DNA from: Frigoribacterium sp. PhB160
GTDB lineage: Bacteria; Actinomycetota; Actinomycetes; Actinomycetales; Microbacteriaceae
DNA: 64,000 nucleotides
Assembly (NCBI RefSeq): GCF_003751785.1
Contig: NZ_RKIE01000003.1
Location: 1-64,000, forward strand
Reading direction: 5' to 3'
The notes below the pieces were generated by a model. The model was given only the letters and a program-made list of their open reading frames with translations. It did no database searches and had not been told where the DNA came from. Of the stretch, positions 17,322-26,592 are shown piece by piece. A program made the translations under genes and the position numbers. The number at the start of each line of letters is the position of its first letter. Position 1 is the stretch's first letter.

Positions 17322-18824
17322 GTGACGATCGACAACCCGACCCCCCGCGTGCTCGTCGCCGGGGTGGACTCGTCCACCCAGAGCTGCAAGGTGGTCGTCC
17401 GCGACGCCGCCAGCGGCGAGCTCGTGCGCCAGGGGACGGCCAAGCACCCCGACGGCACCGAGGTGCCGCCCGCCGCGTGGTGGGACGCCCTCGTCACCGC
17501 GATCGAGGCCGCCGGCGGCCTGGACGGCGTCTCGGCGATCGCCGTCTCCGCCCAGCAGCACGGACTCGTCGCCCTCGACGCCGAGGGCGAGGTCGTCCGC
17601 GACGCGCTGCTCTGGAACGACACCCGCAGCGCCGACGCCGCCCACCAGCTCATCGCCGAGGTCGGGGCCGACGAGTACGCCCGCCGCACGGGATCGGTGC
17701 CCGTGGCCTCGTTCACGGCGACGAAGCTCCGCTGGCTGCGCGACGCCGAGCCCGAGAACGCGACCCGCGTCGCCGCGGTGGCCCTGCCGCACGACTGGCT
17801 GACCTGGCGGCTGCTCGGGTACGGGCCCCGCGCCTCCTCGGCCCTCGGTCCCGACCTGGAGGCGCTGGTCACCGACCGCAGCGACGCCAGCGGCACCTCG
17901 TACTGGAGCCCCGTCGACGACGACTACGACCTCGAGCTGTTCGAGCGCGCCCTCGGCCGCGCCGGGCGGGTCGCCGCCGGGGCCGGCTCGACCGCGGAGG
18001 GCGACGCCGTCGTGCTGCCCCGCGTGCTCGGACCGTCGGAGGCGGCGGGCACGACGACCGCGCACGGCCCCGTCCCCGAGGGCCTCGTCGTCGGCGCCGG
18101 GGCCGGCGACAACGCCGGCGCGGCCCTCGGCCTCGGCGCCGCGGTCGGCGACCTCGTGATCAGCATCGGCACGAGCGGCACCGCCTTCGCCGTCACCGAC
18201 GCGCCCGTGTCGGACGGCAGCGGCACGGTCGCGGGCTTCGCCGACGCGGCCGGCGGGTTCCTGCCGCTCGTCGCGACGCTCAACGCGGCCCGCGTGCTGT
18301 CGTCGATCGGCACCCTGCTCGGCGTCGACCACGACGAGTTCGCGCGCCTCGCCCTCGCCGCCGAGCCGGGCGCGGGCGGCGTCTCGCTCGTGCCGTACTT
18401 CGAGGGCGAGCGCACCCCCGACCTGCCCGACGCGACCGCCACCCTCTCGGGCCTCACCATCGCCTCGACCACCCGCGAGAACCTCGCCCGGGCCGCGGTC
18501 GAGGGCATGCTCTCGGCCCTCTCCGACGGCGCCTCCGCGGTGCGCGACCAGGGCGTGGAGGTGCGGCGCGTGCTGCTCATCGGCGGAGCCGCGCTCAACC
18601 CCGCCGTGCAGGCCGTCGCGGCCCAGGTCTTCGACGCGCCCGTCACGATCCCGGCGCCGGGCGAGTACGTCGCCGACGGCGCCGCCCGGCAGGCGGCCTG
18701 GGCCCTCTCGGGGACCCGGCCGACGTGGGCCGTGTCGACCCGCGCCTCCTCCGAGCCCGACCTCGTGCCCGCGATCGGCGAGCGGTACCGCGCGGCGCGG
18801 GGGCTGGGGTCGCTGCCGCGCTGA
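17322..18824 (+). CDS. xylB: Xylulokinase (FGGY carbohydrate kinase)
   Basis: A 500-residue FGGY kinase that phosphorylates D-xylulose to xylulose 5-phosphate. Motifs seen: [13 protein letters not shown] (N-terminal ATPase fold, residues about 11-23), [13 protein letters not shown] near 92 with the FGGY-family substrate aspartate nearby, [13 protein letters not shown] near 265 (catalytic GAGDN aspartate), [10 protein letters not shown] near 286 and [12 protein letters not shown] near 422. The GTG follows GAGGAG at good distance and lies 35 bases after the sorC stop, so the two form an operon. This kinase can serve both the polyol dehydrogenase and XylA. Confidence 0.92.
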   Translation: MTIDNPTPRVLVAGVDSSTQSCKVVVRDAASGELVRQGTAKHPDGTEVPPAAWWDALVTAIEAAGGLDGVSAIAVSAQQHGLVALDAEGEVVRDALLWNDTRSADAAHQLIAEVGADEYARRTGSVPVASFTATKLRWLRDAEPENATRVAAVALPHDWLTWRLLGYGPRASSALGPDLEALVTDRSDASGTSYWSPVDDDYDLELFERALGRAGRVAAGAGSTAEGDAVVLPRVLGPSEAAGTTTAHGPVPEGLVVGAGAGDNAGAALGLGAAVGDLVISIGTSGTAFAVTDAPVSDGSGTVAGFADAAGGFLPLVATLNAARVLSSIGTLLGVDHDEFARLALAAEPGAGGVSLVPYFEGERTPDLPDATATLSGLTIASTTRENLARAAVEGMLSALSDGASAVRDQGVEVRRVLLIGGAALNPAVQAVAAQVFDAPVTIPAPGEYVADGAARQAAWALSGTRPTWAVSTRASSEPDLVPAIGERYRAARGLGSLPR

Positions 18825-18907
18825 GGCGGTCGCGGACCAGGACGCGGAGGTGGGCCCGGGCGGCGGCGAGCGGCGCCCGGCGGGTGCTCGACGACGGCGG
18901 CCGGACC

Positions 18908-18913
18908 TAGGAT
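18908..18913 (+). promoter_or_regulatory. Leaderless -10 element for the DtxR-type gene
   Basis: TAGGAT ends six bases before the ATG at 18920; no ribosome-binding site is visible, so the gene probably has its own leaderless promoter rather than depending on xylB. Confidence 0.6.
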
Positions 18914-18919
18914 CGGCTC

Positions 18920-19672
18920 ATGCCACCGGAACCGGGACCCACCCGCTCGACGATGACCGAGGACTACCTCAAGGTGATCTGGAAGGCCGAGGAGTGGGCC
19001 GTCGAGGTCGACCCGGCCGCCGCTTCCCCCGGCTCGGCGCCGGCCCGCGGCATCACGACGAACGAGATCGCGGCGACCCTCGGCGTCGGGGCCTCGACCG
19101 TCTCGGGCAACCTGCGCAAGCTCGAGCGCGAGGGCTGGATCGACTACGAGCCGTACCGGCGCATCGCGCTCACCGAGCTCGGGCGCAGCGTCGCCGTCGG
19201 CATGGTGCGTCGCCACCGGCTGATCGAGACCTACCTCGTCGAGCGGCTCGGCTACGGCTGGGACGAGGTGCACGACGAGGCCGAGGTCCTCGAGCACGCC
19301 GTCAGCGACCGCCTGCTCGAGGCGTTCGACGTCGAGCTCGGCCGCCCGACCGCCGACCCGCACGGCGACCCGATCCCCGCCGCCGACGGCACCGTCACCC
19401 GACCCGTCGCGCACACCCTGCAGGAGTTCCGCGAGGGCGAGTGCGGCTTCGTCGTGCGCGTCTCCGACGACGAGCCCGAGCTGCTGCGCTACCTCGGGTC
19501 GCTCGACCTGCGCGTCGGCGCGCACGTGCGGGTCGGCGAGCGCCGCGACTACGCCGGGTCGCTGCAGGTCGTGCTCACCGACCAGCACGACGTCCCGGTC
19601 GGCAGCGTCGAGCTCGCCGGGCCGGCGGCGGCGTCGGTCTGGGCGAGCTCCGAGCCGCACACGCACGCCTGA
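18920..19672 (+). CDS. DtxR/MntR-family metal-dependent transcriptional regulator
   Basis: A 250-residue regulator. Residues about 10-80 form the winged helix, with ITTNEIAATLGVGASTVSGNLRKLEREG as recognition region; the dimerisation and metal domain follows (RRHRLIETYLVERLGYGWDEVHDEAE then LEHAVSDRLLEAFD), and the C-terminal 75 residues fit the FeoA-like SH3 domain of IdeR/MntR (FVVRVSDDEPELLRYLGSL). A 15-residue proline/serine insert sits in the winged helix around residue 33. Such proteins repress metal uptake when loaded with Mn or Fe; no metal-transport gene is adjacent, so its targets lie elsewhere. Confidence 0.88.
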   Translation: MPPEPGPTRSTMTEDYLKVIWKAEEWAVEVDPAAASPGSAPARGITTNEIAATLGVGASTVSGNLRKLEREGWIDYEPYRRIALTELGRSVAVGMVRRHRLIETYLVERLGYGWDEVHDEAEVLEHAVSDRLLEAFDVELGRPTADPHGDPIPAADGTVTRPVAHTLQEFREGECGFVVRVSDDEPELLRYLGSLDLRVGAHVRVGERRDYAGSLQVVLTDQHDVPVGSVELAGPAAASVWASSEPHTHA

Positions 19673-19705
19673 CCCGGCGGCGTCGCGCCCGGCGGGCGGG
19701 GCGAT

Positions 19706-19719
19706 CGGCCGCGCGGCCG
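19706..19719. terminator. Possible bidirectional hairpin between convergent dtxR-like and ROK genes
   Basis: The 14-base palindrome CGGCCGCGCGGCCG lies in the 48-base gap between the two convergent stops. Short and without a U tract. Confidence 0.4.
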
Positions 19720-19720
19720 G

Positions 19721-20899
19721 TCAGCGCCGCGGCGCCGCCGCAGGGTCGTCGAGGAGGCGCGCGAAGGCCAGCTCCGCCGCCCCGATCACGAGGCGGTCGG
19801 CTCCCAGCGCCGCGCGCACGAGCCGCACGTCCTCCGCGGGCCCGGGCAGCGCCTGACGGGTGACGCCCGCGAGCAGGCGGTCGGGCTCGGCCGCCAGCAG
19901 CGACCCCAGGAACCCGCCGAGCACGACGAGCGACGGGTCGAAGGCGTTGACGACGGTGCGCAGGGCGACGGCGAGCTGGTCGACCTGGCGCTCGACCTCG
20001 CGGCGGGCGGCGGAGCCGGGGGGCGCCTCCTGCAGGGCGGTGTCGAGCTCGTCGGCCTGGCCGCGGTCGAGGCCGGTCGCCGCGAGGAGCGACGCCTGGC
20101 CCACCTCGGTCTCGAGGCAGCCGGTGGCGCCGCAGTGGCAGACCCGGCCGACCGAGTTGACGAGGGTGTGGCCGATCTCGCCGGCGTAGCCGCCGACGCC
20201 GCCGAGCGGTCGTCCGGCCGAGATGACGCCGCCGCCGACGCCGCTCGCCCCGCCGTTGAGGAAGACGAGCTCGTCGACCCCGCGACCCGCCCCGAACCGG
20301 TGCTCGGCGACGGCCGCGAGCGAGGCGTCGTTCGCGGCCTCGGTGAGCAGCCCCGTCGCCTCCGCGAGCAGGGCGGCGAAGGGCTCGTCGACCCAGCCGA
20401 GGTGCGGGGCGAGGCGGACGAGCCCGCCGTCCGCCCGGACGAGGCCCGGCACCGCGGCGCCCACGCCCACCTCGACGAGCCGGGGGCCGAGCTCGGCGCG
20501 GAGCTCGGCGATGACGGCGGCGGCGATCCCTGCGGCCTCGGCGGCCGTCGGCACTCCCTCGGTCTCGCGGCGGACGCGGCGACGCACGACCCCGTCGAGC
20601 CCGACGACGCCGACCGTGACGGCGTCGATCTCGGGGTTGACCGACCAGGCGACGACGTCGGGGCTCGCCGACACGACGGGGCTGGGGCGGCCGACCCGCG
20701 AGACGCCGACCGGGTCGGCCTCGGTCGCGAGGCCCCGCTCGACCAGGTCGCCGACGAGCGAGGCGATCGTCGACCGGTTGAGCCCGGTCGCGCGCGTCAG
20801 CTCGGACCGCGAGACCGCGCCGCCCTCGTGCACGAGCCGGAGCACCGTCGCGAGGGTGCCGCGGGTGCGCTCGACCCGTCCTGCCTGCTCGAGCGTCAC
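19721..20899 (-). CDS. ROK-family transcriptional regulator (XylR/NagC-like)
   Basis: A 392-residue protein combining an N-terminal winged helix (SRSELTRATGLNRSTIASLV, residues about 31-50) with a ROK sugar-kinase-like domain. The zinc-binding signature CHCGATGCLE is intact near residue 260, and GHTLVNSVGR precedes it. The kinase ATP motif is poorly kept, as in XylR-type repressors. It lies 31 bases after the alpha-xylosidase gene on the same strand, so it is likely the last gene of the xyloside operon and a second, sugar-responsive regulator of it. GTG start with no obvious leaderless -10. Confidence 0.9.
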   Translation of the reverse strand: MTLEQAGRVERTRGTLATVLRLVHEGGAVSRSELTRATGLNRSTIASLVGDLVERGLATEADPVGVSRVGRPSPVVSASPDVVAWSVNPEIDAVTVGVVGLDGVVRRRVRRETEGVPTAAEAAGIAAAVIAELRAELGPRLVEVGVGAAVPGLVRADGGLVRLAPHLGWVDEPFAALLAEATGLLTEAANDASLAAVAEHRFGAGRGVDELVFLNGGASGVGGGVISAGRPLGGVGGYAGEIGHTLVNSVGRVCHCGATGCLETEVGQASLLAATGLDRGQADELDTALQEAPPGSAARREVERQVDQLAVALRTVVNAFDPSLVVLGGFLGSLLAAEPDRLLAGVTRQALPGPAEDVRLVRAALGADRLVIGAAELAFARLLDDPAAAPRR

Positions 20900-20930
20900 G
20901 TCGCCTCCCCGTCTCGGTCGTCGGTCGACC

Positions 20931-23237
20931 CTACTGCGGCGCGGGTGCCGCTCGGACCTCCTCGACCCGCCAGCCGGAGGCGGTGGTCTCGACCGCCACC
21001 GCGCCTCCGGCCCGGGTGACGACGAAGTCGGCCGCGGTGCCCTCGGGCGTCGTGACGGTGACCGTGCGCTCGCCGTCCGCCCCCGGGAAGACCCTCAGCA
21101 CGAGGCCGTCGAGGTAGTCGTGGTCGGGGCGGTCGTCACGACCGCCCACCGGCACGACGGCGCCCTCGCGCACCCAGAGCGGCAGCGTCGTGACGTCGTG
21201 CACCTCGGTGCGCCAGCCCCCCTGGCCGGCGTCGACCACCTCGCCTGTGAACCAGTCGGTCCAGCGCCCCGCGGGCAGGTAGACCTCGACCCGTCCGTCG
21301 GCCGAGAAGACCGGAGCCACGAGCAGGTCGGGCCCGAGCATGTACTGGGTGTCGACGTGGGCCGCGCCGCGGTCGTCGGGGAAGGCGAGCGCCATCGGTC
21401 GCATGACGGGCAGGCCCGTGCGCGAGGCCTCGAGCCCGGCCGCGTAGAGGTACGGCATCAGCGAGAGCTTGAGCTTCGTGAAGCGACGAGTCACCTCGAC
21501 GGCCTCGTCGTCGAACGCCCACGGGACCCGGTACGAGCTGCTGCCGTGGAACCGGCTGTGGCTCGAGAGCAGGCCGAAGGCGGTCCAGCGCTTGTAGACC
21601 TCGGGGTCGGGCGTGCCCTCGAAGCCGCCGATGTCGTGGCTCCAGAAGGAGAAGCCGCTCATCGCGAGCGAGAGCCCGCCGCGGAGGGTCTCGGCCATCG
21701 ACTCGAAGGTCGACGTCGAGTCGCCGCCCCAGTGCACCGGCAGCGCCTGGCCCCCCGTGGTCGCCGAACGGGCGAAGACGACGGCGTCGCCCTCCCCGCG
21801 CACCTCCTCCAGCACCTCGAAGACGGCCTGGTTGTAGAGCTGCGCGTAGAGGTTGTGCATGCGCTCCGGGTCGGAGCCGTCGTGCCAGACCACGTCGGTG
21901 GGGACGCGCTCGCCGAAGTCGGTCTTGAACGCGTCGACGCCCTGCGCCTGCAGGCCGCGGAGCTTCCCCTGGAACCAGGCGGTCGCCTCCGGGTTCGTGA
22001 AGTCGACGAGGCCCATGCCGGCCTGCCAGAGGTCCCACTGCCAGACGCTGCCGTCGGGGTTCCGCACGAGGTAGCCCGCGTCGGCCGCCTCCCGGAACAG
22101 CCGCGAGCGCTGGCCCACGTAGGGGTTGATCCACACGCAGACCCGCAGGTCGCGCTCGTGCAGGCGGGCGAGCATGCCCTCCGGGTCGGGGAAGACCCGA
22201 GGGTCCCACTCGAAGTCGCACCACCGGAACTCGCGCATCCAGAAGCAGTCGAAGTGGAAGACGCTCACCGGCATGTCGCGCCGGGCCATCTCGTCGACGA
22301 ACGAGGTCACGGTCGCCTCGTCGTAGTCGGTCGTGAACGACGTCGACAGCCACAGGCCCCACGACCAGGCCGGCACGTGGGCCGGGCGGCCGGTCAGCCG
22401 GGTGTACCGGTCGAGCACGTCGGCCGGGGTCGGGCCCGCGACGACGTGGTAGGTCAGCGACTGGCCGGCGACCGAGAACTGCACGCGCTCGACGGCCTCC
22501 GAGCCGATCTCGTACGAGACGTGGCCCGGGTGGTCGACGAGCACCCCGTAGCCTCGGTTCGTCAGGTAGAAGGGCACGTTCTTGTAGGCCTGCTCGCTCG
22601 ACGTGCCGCCGTCGGCGTTCCAGACGTCGACGGTCTGGCCGTTCTTCACCAGGGGCCCGAAGCGCTCACCGAGCCCGTAGACGAGCTCGCCCACGCCGAG
22701 CGAGAGCTGTTGCGACACGTAGTCGGAGGAGAAGCGTCGGCCGGTGCCCGCCCGGGCGTTGCCGGTCATCGCCCCGTCGAGCTGCGCGTCGGGCGCCACC
22801 GCGTGCCAGGCGACCGACTTGGCGCCCGAGCGCGTGAGCACCTGGTCGCCGTCGTGGAAGGCGAGGTCGAAGGGGGCTCCCGGGGCGACGGTCGCGGTGA
22901 GGCGTCCCGAGGTCAGGGACGCGCCTCCGGAGTCCGTCGTCGTCACGGTGCCGACCCCGGCCCGGCCGCCCTCGGCCCCGACCAGGTCGAAGCCGATCTC
23001 GTCGCGACCGCCGGAGAAGTGCTCGACGGTGACGCTGACGACGCCGTCCATCGGCGATCGGAGGGTGATCGTGAGCACGGGCCGGTTGAGGGTGTCGCCC
23101 CGGCTCGCGATGACCTTGGTCGGCGCGGTGACGACCAGGCCGTGGCCGTCGTCGGTGGCCTCGACGTCGTAGGCCTCCTGCCCGAACGAGGAGGTGACGC
23201 CCGGGCGGGTCTGCCAGAAACCGTCGGTGAACTTCAT
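20931..23237 (-). CDS. yicI: Alpha-xylosidase, GH31 family (YicI-like)
   Basis: A 768-residue glycoside hydrolase of family 31, the normal length for YicI. The nucleophile aspartate is in AFKTDFGERVP near residue 437 and the acid/base aspartate in HWGGDSTSTF near residue 505; FFWMREFRWCDFEWDPRVFP-type substrate-loop residues are near 345, and LSSHSRFHGSSSYRVPW near 560 binds xylose. It removes alpha-xylosyl groups from isoprimeverose and xyloglucan oligosaccharides. No signal peptide, so it acts on imported sugars, consistent with the ABC transporter genes directly upstream and xylA nearby. Confidence 0.93.
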   Translation of the reverse strand: MKFTDGFWQTRPGVTSSFGQEAYDVEATDDGHGLVVTAPTKVIASRGDTLNRPVLTITLRSPMDGVVSVTVEHFSGGRDEIGFDLVGAEGGRAGVGTVTTTDSGGASLTSGRLTATVAPGAPFDLAFHDGDQVLTRSGAKSVAWHAVAPDAQLDGAMTGNARAGTGRRFSSDYVSQQLSLGVGELVYGLGERFGPLVKNGQTVDVWNADGGTSSEQAYKNVPFYLTNRGYGVLVDHPGHVSYEIGSEAVERVQFSVAGQSLTYHVVAGPTPADVLDRYTRLTGRPAHVPAWSWGLWLSTSFTTDYDEATVTSFVDEMARRDMPVSVFHFDCFWMREFRWCDFEWDPRVFPDPEGMLARLHERDLRVCVWINPYVGQRSRLFREAADAGYLVRNPDGSVWQWDLWQAGMGLVDFTNPEATAWFQGKLRGLQAQGVDAFKTDFGERVPTDVVWHDGSDPERMHNLYAQLYNQAVFEVLEEVRGEGDAVVFARSATTGGQALPVHWGGDSTSTFESMAETLRGGLSLAMSGFSFWSHDIGGFEGTPDPEVYKRWTAFGLLSSHSRFHGSSSYRVPWAFDDEAVEVTRRFTKLKLSLMPYLYAAGLEASRTGLPVMRPMALAFPDDRGAAHVDTQYMLGPDLLVAPVFSADGRVEVYLPAGRWTDWFTGEVVDAGQGGWRTEVHDVTTLPLWVREGAVVPVGGRDDRPDHDYLDGLVLRVFPGADGERTVTVTTPEGTAADFVVTRAGGAVAVETTASGWRVEEVRAAPAPQ

Positions 23238-23262
23238 GTGGTGCCTCTCGGAGGTGGTCGCG

Positions 23263-24177
23263 TCACTTGACCGCGCCGGCGGTGATGCCGCGGGTCAGGG
23301 TGCGCTGGAAGATCAGGAAGAAGACGAGCGTCGGGATGAGCCCGAGCAGCGCCGACGCGCTGGTGGTCGTGACGTCCATGAGCCGGTCGCCCTGCAGCGC
23401 GGTGATCGCGACGGGCACCGTCTGGTTGTCGTTCGACACGAGGAACGTCAGCGGGATGAGGAACTCGTTCCACGTCCAGATGAAGAAGAAGATGGCGAGC
23501 ACCGCCAGGGTCGGGCGGCTGATCGGCACGATCACCCGCCAGAGGATCTGCCACCGGCTCGCGCCGTCGAGGGACGCGGCCTCGAGCACCTCCTTCGGGA
23601 AGGTGCCGTAGACGCTCGAGAGCAGGTACGTGCCGAAGGCGCTCTGGATCACCGTGAAGATGATGATGACGGCCCAGATGTTGTCGTAGAGCCCCACCTG
23701 CTTGAACATGAAGTACAGCGGGTAGAGGAGAGCCTCCTGGGGCAGCATGTTCGCCAGCAGGAACAGCACGATGATCCAGGTGCGGCCGCGCACCCGGCCG
23801 ATGCCGAGCGCGTACGCGTTCAGCACCGAGATCACCACGGCGAAGAACGCGACCAGGCCCGCGATGACGAAGCTGTTCCAGAGCTTCGCCGGGAACTCGA
23901 CGCGGTTCCAGAACTCGACGATGCCGTCCAGGTACAGCGACGTCGGCAGGCTGAGCGGCCCGCCGGCCGTGTAGTCCTGCGGCGACTTGAACGAGTTCAC
24001 CAGGATCAGCAGGAACGGCAGCGCGACGAGCACCCCGAACGCGACCGCCACGGCGAGCACGACCCAGTCGGTCGCCGTCTTGGGGCGCTTGCGCTGCTTC
24101 GCCACGGGGAGGCGCGGCGTGGGCACCGCGGGTCGGATGCGGTCGTCCTGGACCGGTGGCACGACGGACGTGGCCAT
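23263..24177 (-). CDS. Xyloside ABC transporter permease (MalG-type)
   Basis: A 304-residue CUT1 permease with six helices and a charged cytoplasmic tail of about 45 residues. The EAA loop is EAASLDGASRWQILWRVIVP near residue 198 and the C terminus LTRGITAGAVK is typical. It completes the importer with the upstream MalF-type gene; the two overlap by one base (TGATG), so translation is coupled. The alpha-xylosidase gene begins 25 bases downstream, which argues for transport of alpha-xylosylated oligosaccharides. Confidence 0.95.
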   Translation of the reverse strand: MATSVVPPVQDDRIRPAVPTPRLPVAKQRKRPKTATDWVVLAVAVAFGVLVALPFLLILVNSFKSPQDYTAGGPLSLPTSLYLDGIVEFWNRVEFPAKLWNSFVIAGLVAFFAVVISVLNAYALGIGRVRGRTWIIVLFLLANMLPQEALLYPLYFMFKQVGLYDNIWAVIIIFTVIQSAFGTYLLSSVYGTFPKEVLEAASLDGASRWQILWRVIVPISRPTLAVLAIFFFIWTWNEFLIPLTFLVSNDNQTVPVAITALQGDRLMDVTTTSASALLGLIPTLVFFLIFQRTLTRGITAGAVK

Positions 24178-25169
24178 CAGCGTTCCCTCTCTGTTCGCTC
24201 GACCCGGTTCTGGGCCCTGATGAAGAACACCGTGATGACGACGATGACGAGGGTCAGCGCCGTCGCTATCGTCGCGCCGTAGCCGACCTGCTGGCTCTGG
24301 AAGAACTCGCTGTAGGCGTAGTAGCTCGGCACGATCGTCGAGTCGCCGGGCCCGCCCCGGGTGAGGGCGTAGATCGGCCCGAACACCTTGAGCGCCGCGA
24401 TCGTGCAGGTGAGCACGACGACGAAGATCTCGGGACGGATGATGCTGATCGTGATCGCGCGGAAGCGCTGGAACCAGCCGGCGCCGTCGAGCTCGGCGGC
24501 CTCGTAGAGCTCGGGGTCGACGCGCTGCAGGGCTGCCATGAAGATCACCACCGGGTAGCCGAGCTGCACCCAGACCATCACCACCATGATGCTCAGCAGC
24601 GCCGTGTCGGGGCTCCCGAGCCAGTTGTGCTGGAACGCGCCGAGGCCCACGGCCTCGAGGACGGTGTTGAGGGCGCCGTTCTCGGGCCGGAGGATCCAGC
24701 CGATGACGATCGCGGCGATCGCCACGGGGAGGATCTGCGGCAGGTAGTACGTCGCCCGCAGGAACGAGGCGAGGCGCCCGCCGAACTTCCGGCCGACGAG
24801 GTCGAACAGCATCGCGGCGAGCAGGAGTCCGAGCACGGTCGGCACGACCACCATGGCGATGATGAGGAAGACGCTGTTGACGAACGACGTCCAGAAGCGG
24901 TCGTCGGTCATCAGCTCGCGCCAGTTGTCGAGCCCCGCCCAGGTCGGCGGGCGGATGCCGCGGTAGTCGGTGAAGCTGAGGTACACGTTCCAGACGAGCG
25001 GGACGAGGATCACGACCGTGAAGAGGACGAACCCGGGGATCAGGTAGAGCCAGAACCCACGACGGTCGGAGCCCGGCAGGAGGCTCTCCTCCGGCGGGAG
25101 GGCGGCGGACGACCGCCGGCCCTCCCGCGCGGGGCGCGCCTCCGTCGTCCCGGTGTCGACGACGGCCAC
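24177..25169 (-). CDS. Xyloside ABC transporter permease (MalF-type)
   Basis: A 330-residue CUT1 permease. After a 35-residue cytoplasmic tail come six helices starting FWLYLIPGFVLFTVVILVPL (residues about 39-58); the EAA loop reads EAAELDGAGWFQRFRAITIS near residue 228. It forms the channel with the MalG-type protein encoded next. It starts 3 bases after the binding-protein stop. As in the polyol operon, no ATPase is encoded here, so a shared ATPase is inferred. Confidence 0.95.
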   Translation of the reverse strand: MAVVDTGTTEARPAREGRRSSAALPPEESLLPGSDRRGFWLYLIPGFVLFTVVILVPLVWNVYLSFTDYRGIRPPTWAGLDNWRELMTDDRFWTSFVNSVFLIIAMVVVPTVLGLLLAAMLFDLVGRKFGGRLASFLRATYYLPQILPVAIAAIVIGWILRPENGALNTVLEAVGLGAFQHNWLGSPDTALLSIMVVMVWVQLGYPVVIFMAALQRVDPELYEAAELDGAGWFQRFRAITISIIRPEIFVVVLTCTIAALKVFGPIYALTRGGPGDSTIVPSYYAYSEFFQSQQVGYGATIATALTLVIVVITVFFIRAQNRVERTERER

Positions 25170-25172
25170 GAC

Positions 25173-26465
25173 CTACTCGCCCGTGATGTCGTCGACGCCG
25201 CTCTGGTACTGCTCGCCCAGCGTCGACAGCATGTCGTCGGGCGTGGTCGAGCCGTTGACCAGCTCCTGCGTGGCCGCCACGATCTGGTCGTAGAAGGTCG
25301 GCGTGGGCCAGTCGGGGTAGAACGCCAGGCCGTCGCGCTCGAGCAGCGTGTTGAAGTTGGCGATGAGCTCCTGGCTCTTGGGGTCGGTGATGTCGGCCGG
25401 GTCGGCCTTCACGGGGACGCCGCCGTTGTTGCCGATGAGGTTCTGGATCTCCGGGCGCATCGTGATGTCGATGAACTCGTACGCGAGGTCCTTGTTGGCG
25501 GCGTTCTCGGGGACGACCCAGAGGTTGCCGCCCGAGCCGGGGGCCATGTCGCTGCCCGGGAAGAGGAACGAGCCGTAGTCGAAGGTCGCCTCGTCGGCGA
25601 GGCGCCCGGCCCACCAGCTGCCGGAGACCATCATCGGGGCGCCGCCGCTCATGAAGGTGGTGCCCATGTCCTCGGCCTTGATGCCGGTGACGTCCTTCGA
25701 GATCCAGCCGTTGTCGACGTACTCCTGGAGCTTCTCCGCGGCGTAGGTCAGCTCGGGGCCCTGCCAGTCGACGTCGCCCTCGTAGAGCTGGTAGTCGTCG
25801 ACGAACGACCGGTCGGCCTGCGAGAGGGCCAGCTGGTAGAAGAGCTGGCCGAGGGGGTACTCGGCCCCGGCCTCGGCCAGCGGCGTGATGCCCGCGTCGG
25901 CGAAGGTCTGCAGCGCGGCCTCGAACTCGTCGTAGGTGGTGGGGACCTCGACGCCCTGCTCGGCGAACGCCTCCTTGTCGTAGAAGACCTCGACGTACTC
26001 GCCGTAGTTGGGGATGCCGTACCAGGCGCCCGAGCCCATGATGCCGCGCTCGTCGTAGCGCGAGGTCGTGGCGATCGAGGGAGCGAGGTCGTCGTCCCAG
26101 CCGTGCTCCTCGACGGCGTCGGTCATGTCGGTCAGGAGGCCCTGGCTGGCGAGCAGCCCGGCCGTGGCGTTGCCCTTGTTGTACTCGAGGATGTCGGGCG
26201 CCTCGTCCGAGTTGAGCACTTGGCTGGCCGTCGAGCGGATCTGCTCGAAGCTCTTCTCCTCGAACTCGACCGTCGCGCCGGTCTCCTCCTCGAAGGTCTC
26301 GATCGCCTGGGTCCAGGCGATGCCCATGGCGCTGGTCTCGCTCTCGAAGTGCCAGAGCTTGAGGACGTCGGGGTCGGACGATCCCGACCCGGCGGAGCAG
26401 CCGGTCAGCAGCCCGGCGGTGGCCGCGAGGGCCGTGCCGATGGCGAGCACGCGTCGTTTCTTCAT
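25173..26465 (-). CDS. Xyloside ABC transporter substrate-binding lipoprotein
   Basis: A 430-residue family-1 solute-binding protein: basic N terminus MKKRR, hydrophobic stretch, and lipobox LTGC with the lipid-modified cysteine at residue 23. The mature protein begins with a serine/glycine linker then VLKLWHFESETSAMGIAWTQ, a pattern of oligosaccharide-binding proteins. It gathers the substrate for the two downstream permeases. A GAGGAGG ribosome-binding site precedes the ATG, and a LacI-type operator lies 34 bases upstream of it. Confidence 0.94.
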   Translation of the reverse strand: MKKRRVLAIGTALAATAGLLTGCSAGSGSSDPDVLKLWHFESETSAMGIAWTQAIETFEEETGATVEFEEKSFEQIRSTASQVLNSDEAPDILEYNKGNATAGLLASQGLLTDMTDAVEEHGWDDDLAPSIATTSRYDERGIMGSGAWYGIPNYGEYVEVFYDKEAFAEQGVEVPTTYDEFEAALQTFADAGITPLAEAGAEYPLGQLFYQLALSQADRSFVDDYQLYEGDVDWQGPELTYAAEKLQEYVDNGWISKDVTGIKAEDMGTTFMSGGAPMMVSGSWWAGRLADEATFDYGSFLFPGSDMAPGSGGNLWVVPENAANKDLAYEFIDITMRPEIQNLIGNNGGVPVKADPADITDPKSQELIANFNTLLERDGLAFYPDWPTPTFYDQIVAATQELVNGSTTPDDMLSTLGEQYQSGVDDITGE

Positions 26466-26494
26466 GGTTCTACCTCCTCGTAGAGGCCCCTCGC

Positions 26495-26516
26495 ATCGTC
26501 GAAGCGTTTCGACGAT
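26495..26516. promoter_or_regulatory. LacI-family operator in front of the xyloside transporter operon
   Basis: An inverted repeat with arms ATCGTCGAA and TTCGACGAT around GCGT; the 14-base core TCGAAGCGTTTCGA (26499-26512) has the CG centre typical of LacI-family sites. A related site lies between lacI and xylA (27663-27676). Confidence 0.8.
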
Positions 26517-26592
26517 CGTCGCGGGGCGATGACTTCGGTGTCGGTGGTGCGGGGTGGTGGTGCCGTGGTGGGTGGTGCGTCAGGTGGTGCGG

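Noticed and set aside
20223-23270. A 1015-codon open frame on the plus strand
   Set aside because: It lies antisense to the ROK and alpha-xylosidase genes, is made of Asp/Arg/Gly/Val-rich sequence typical of the third-position frame in GC-rich DNA, and shows no motifs.
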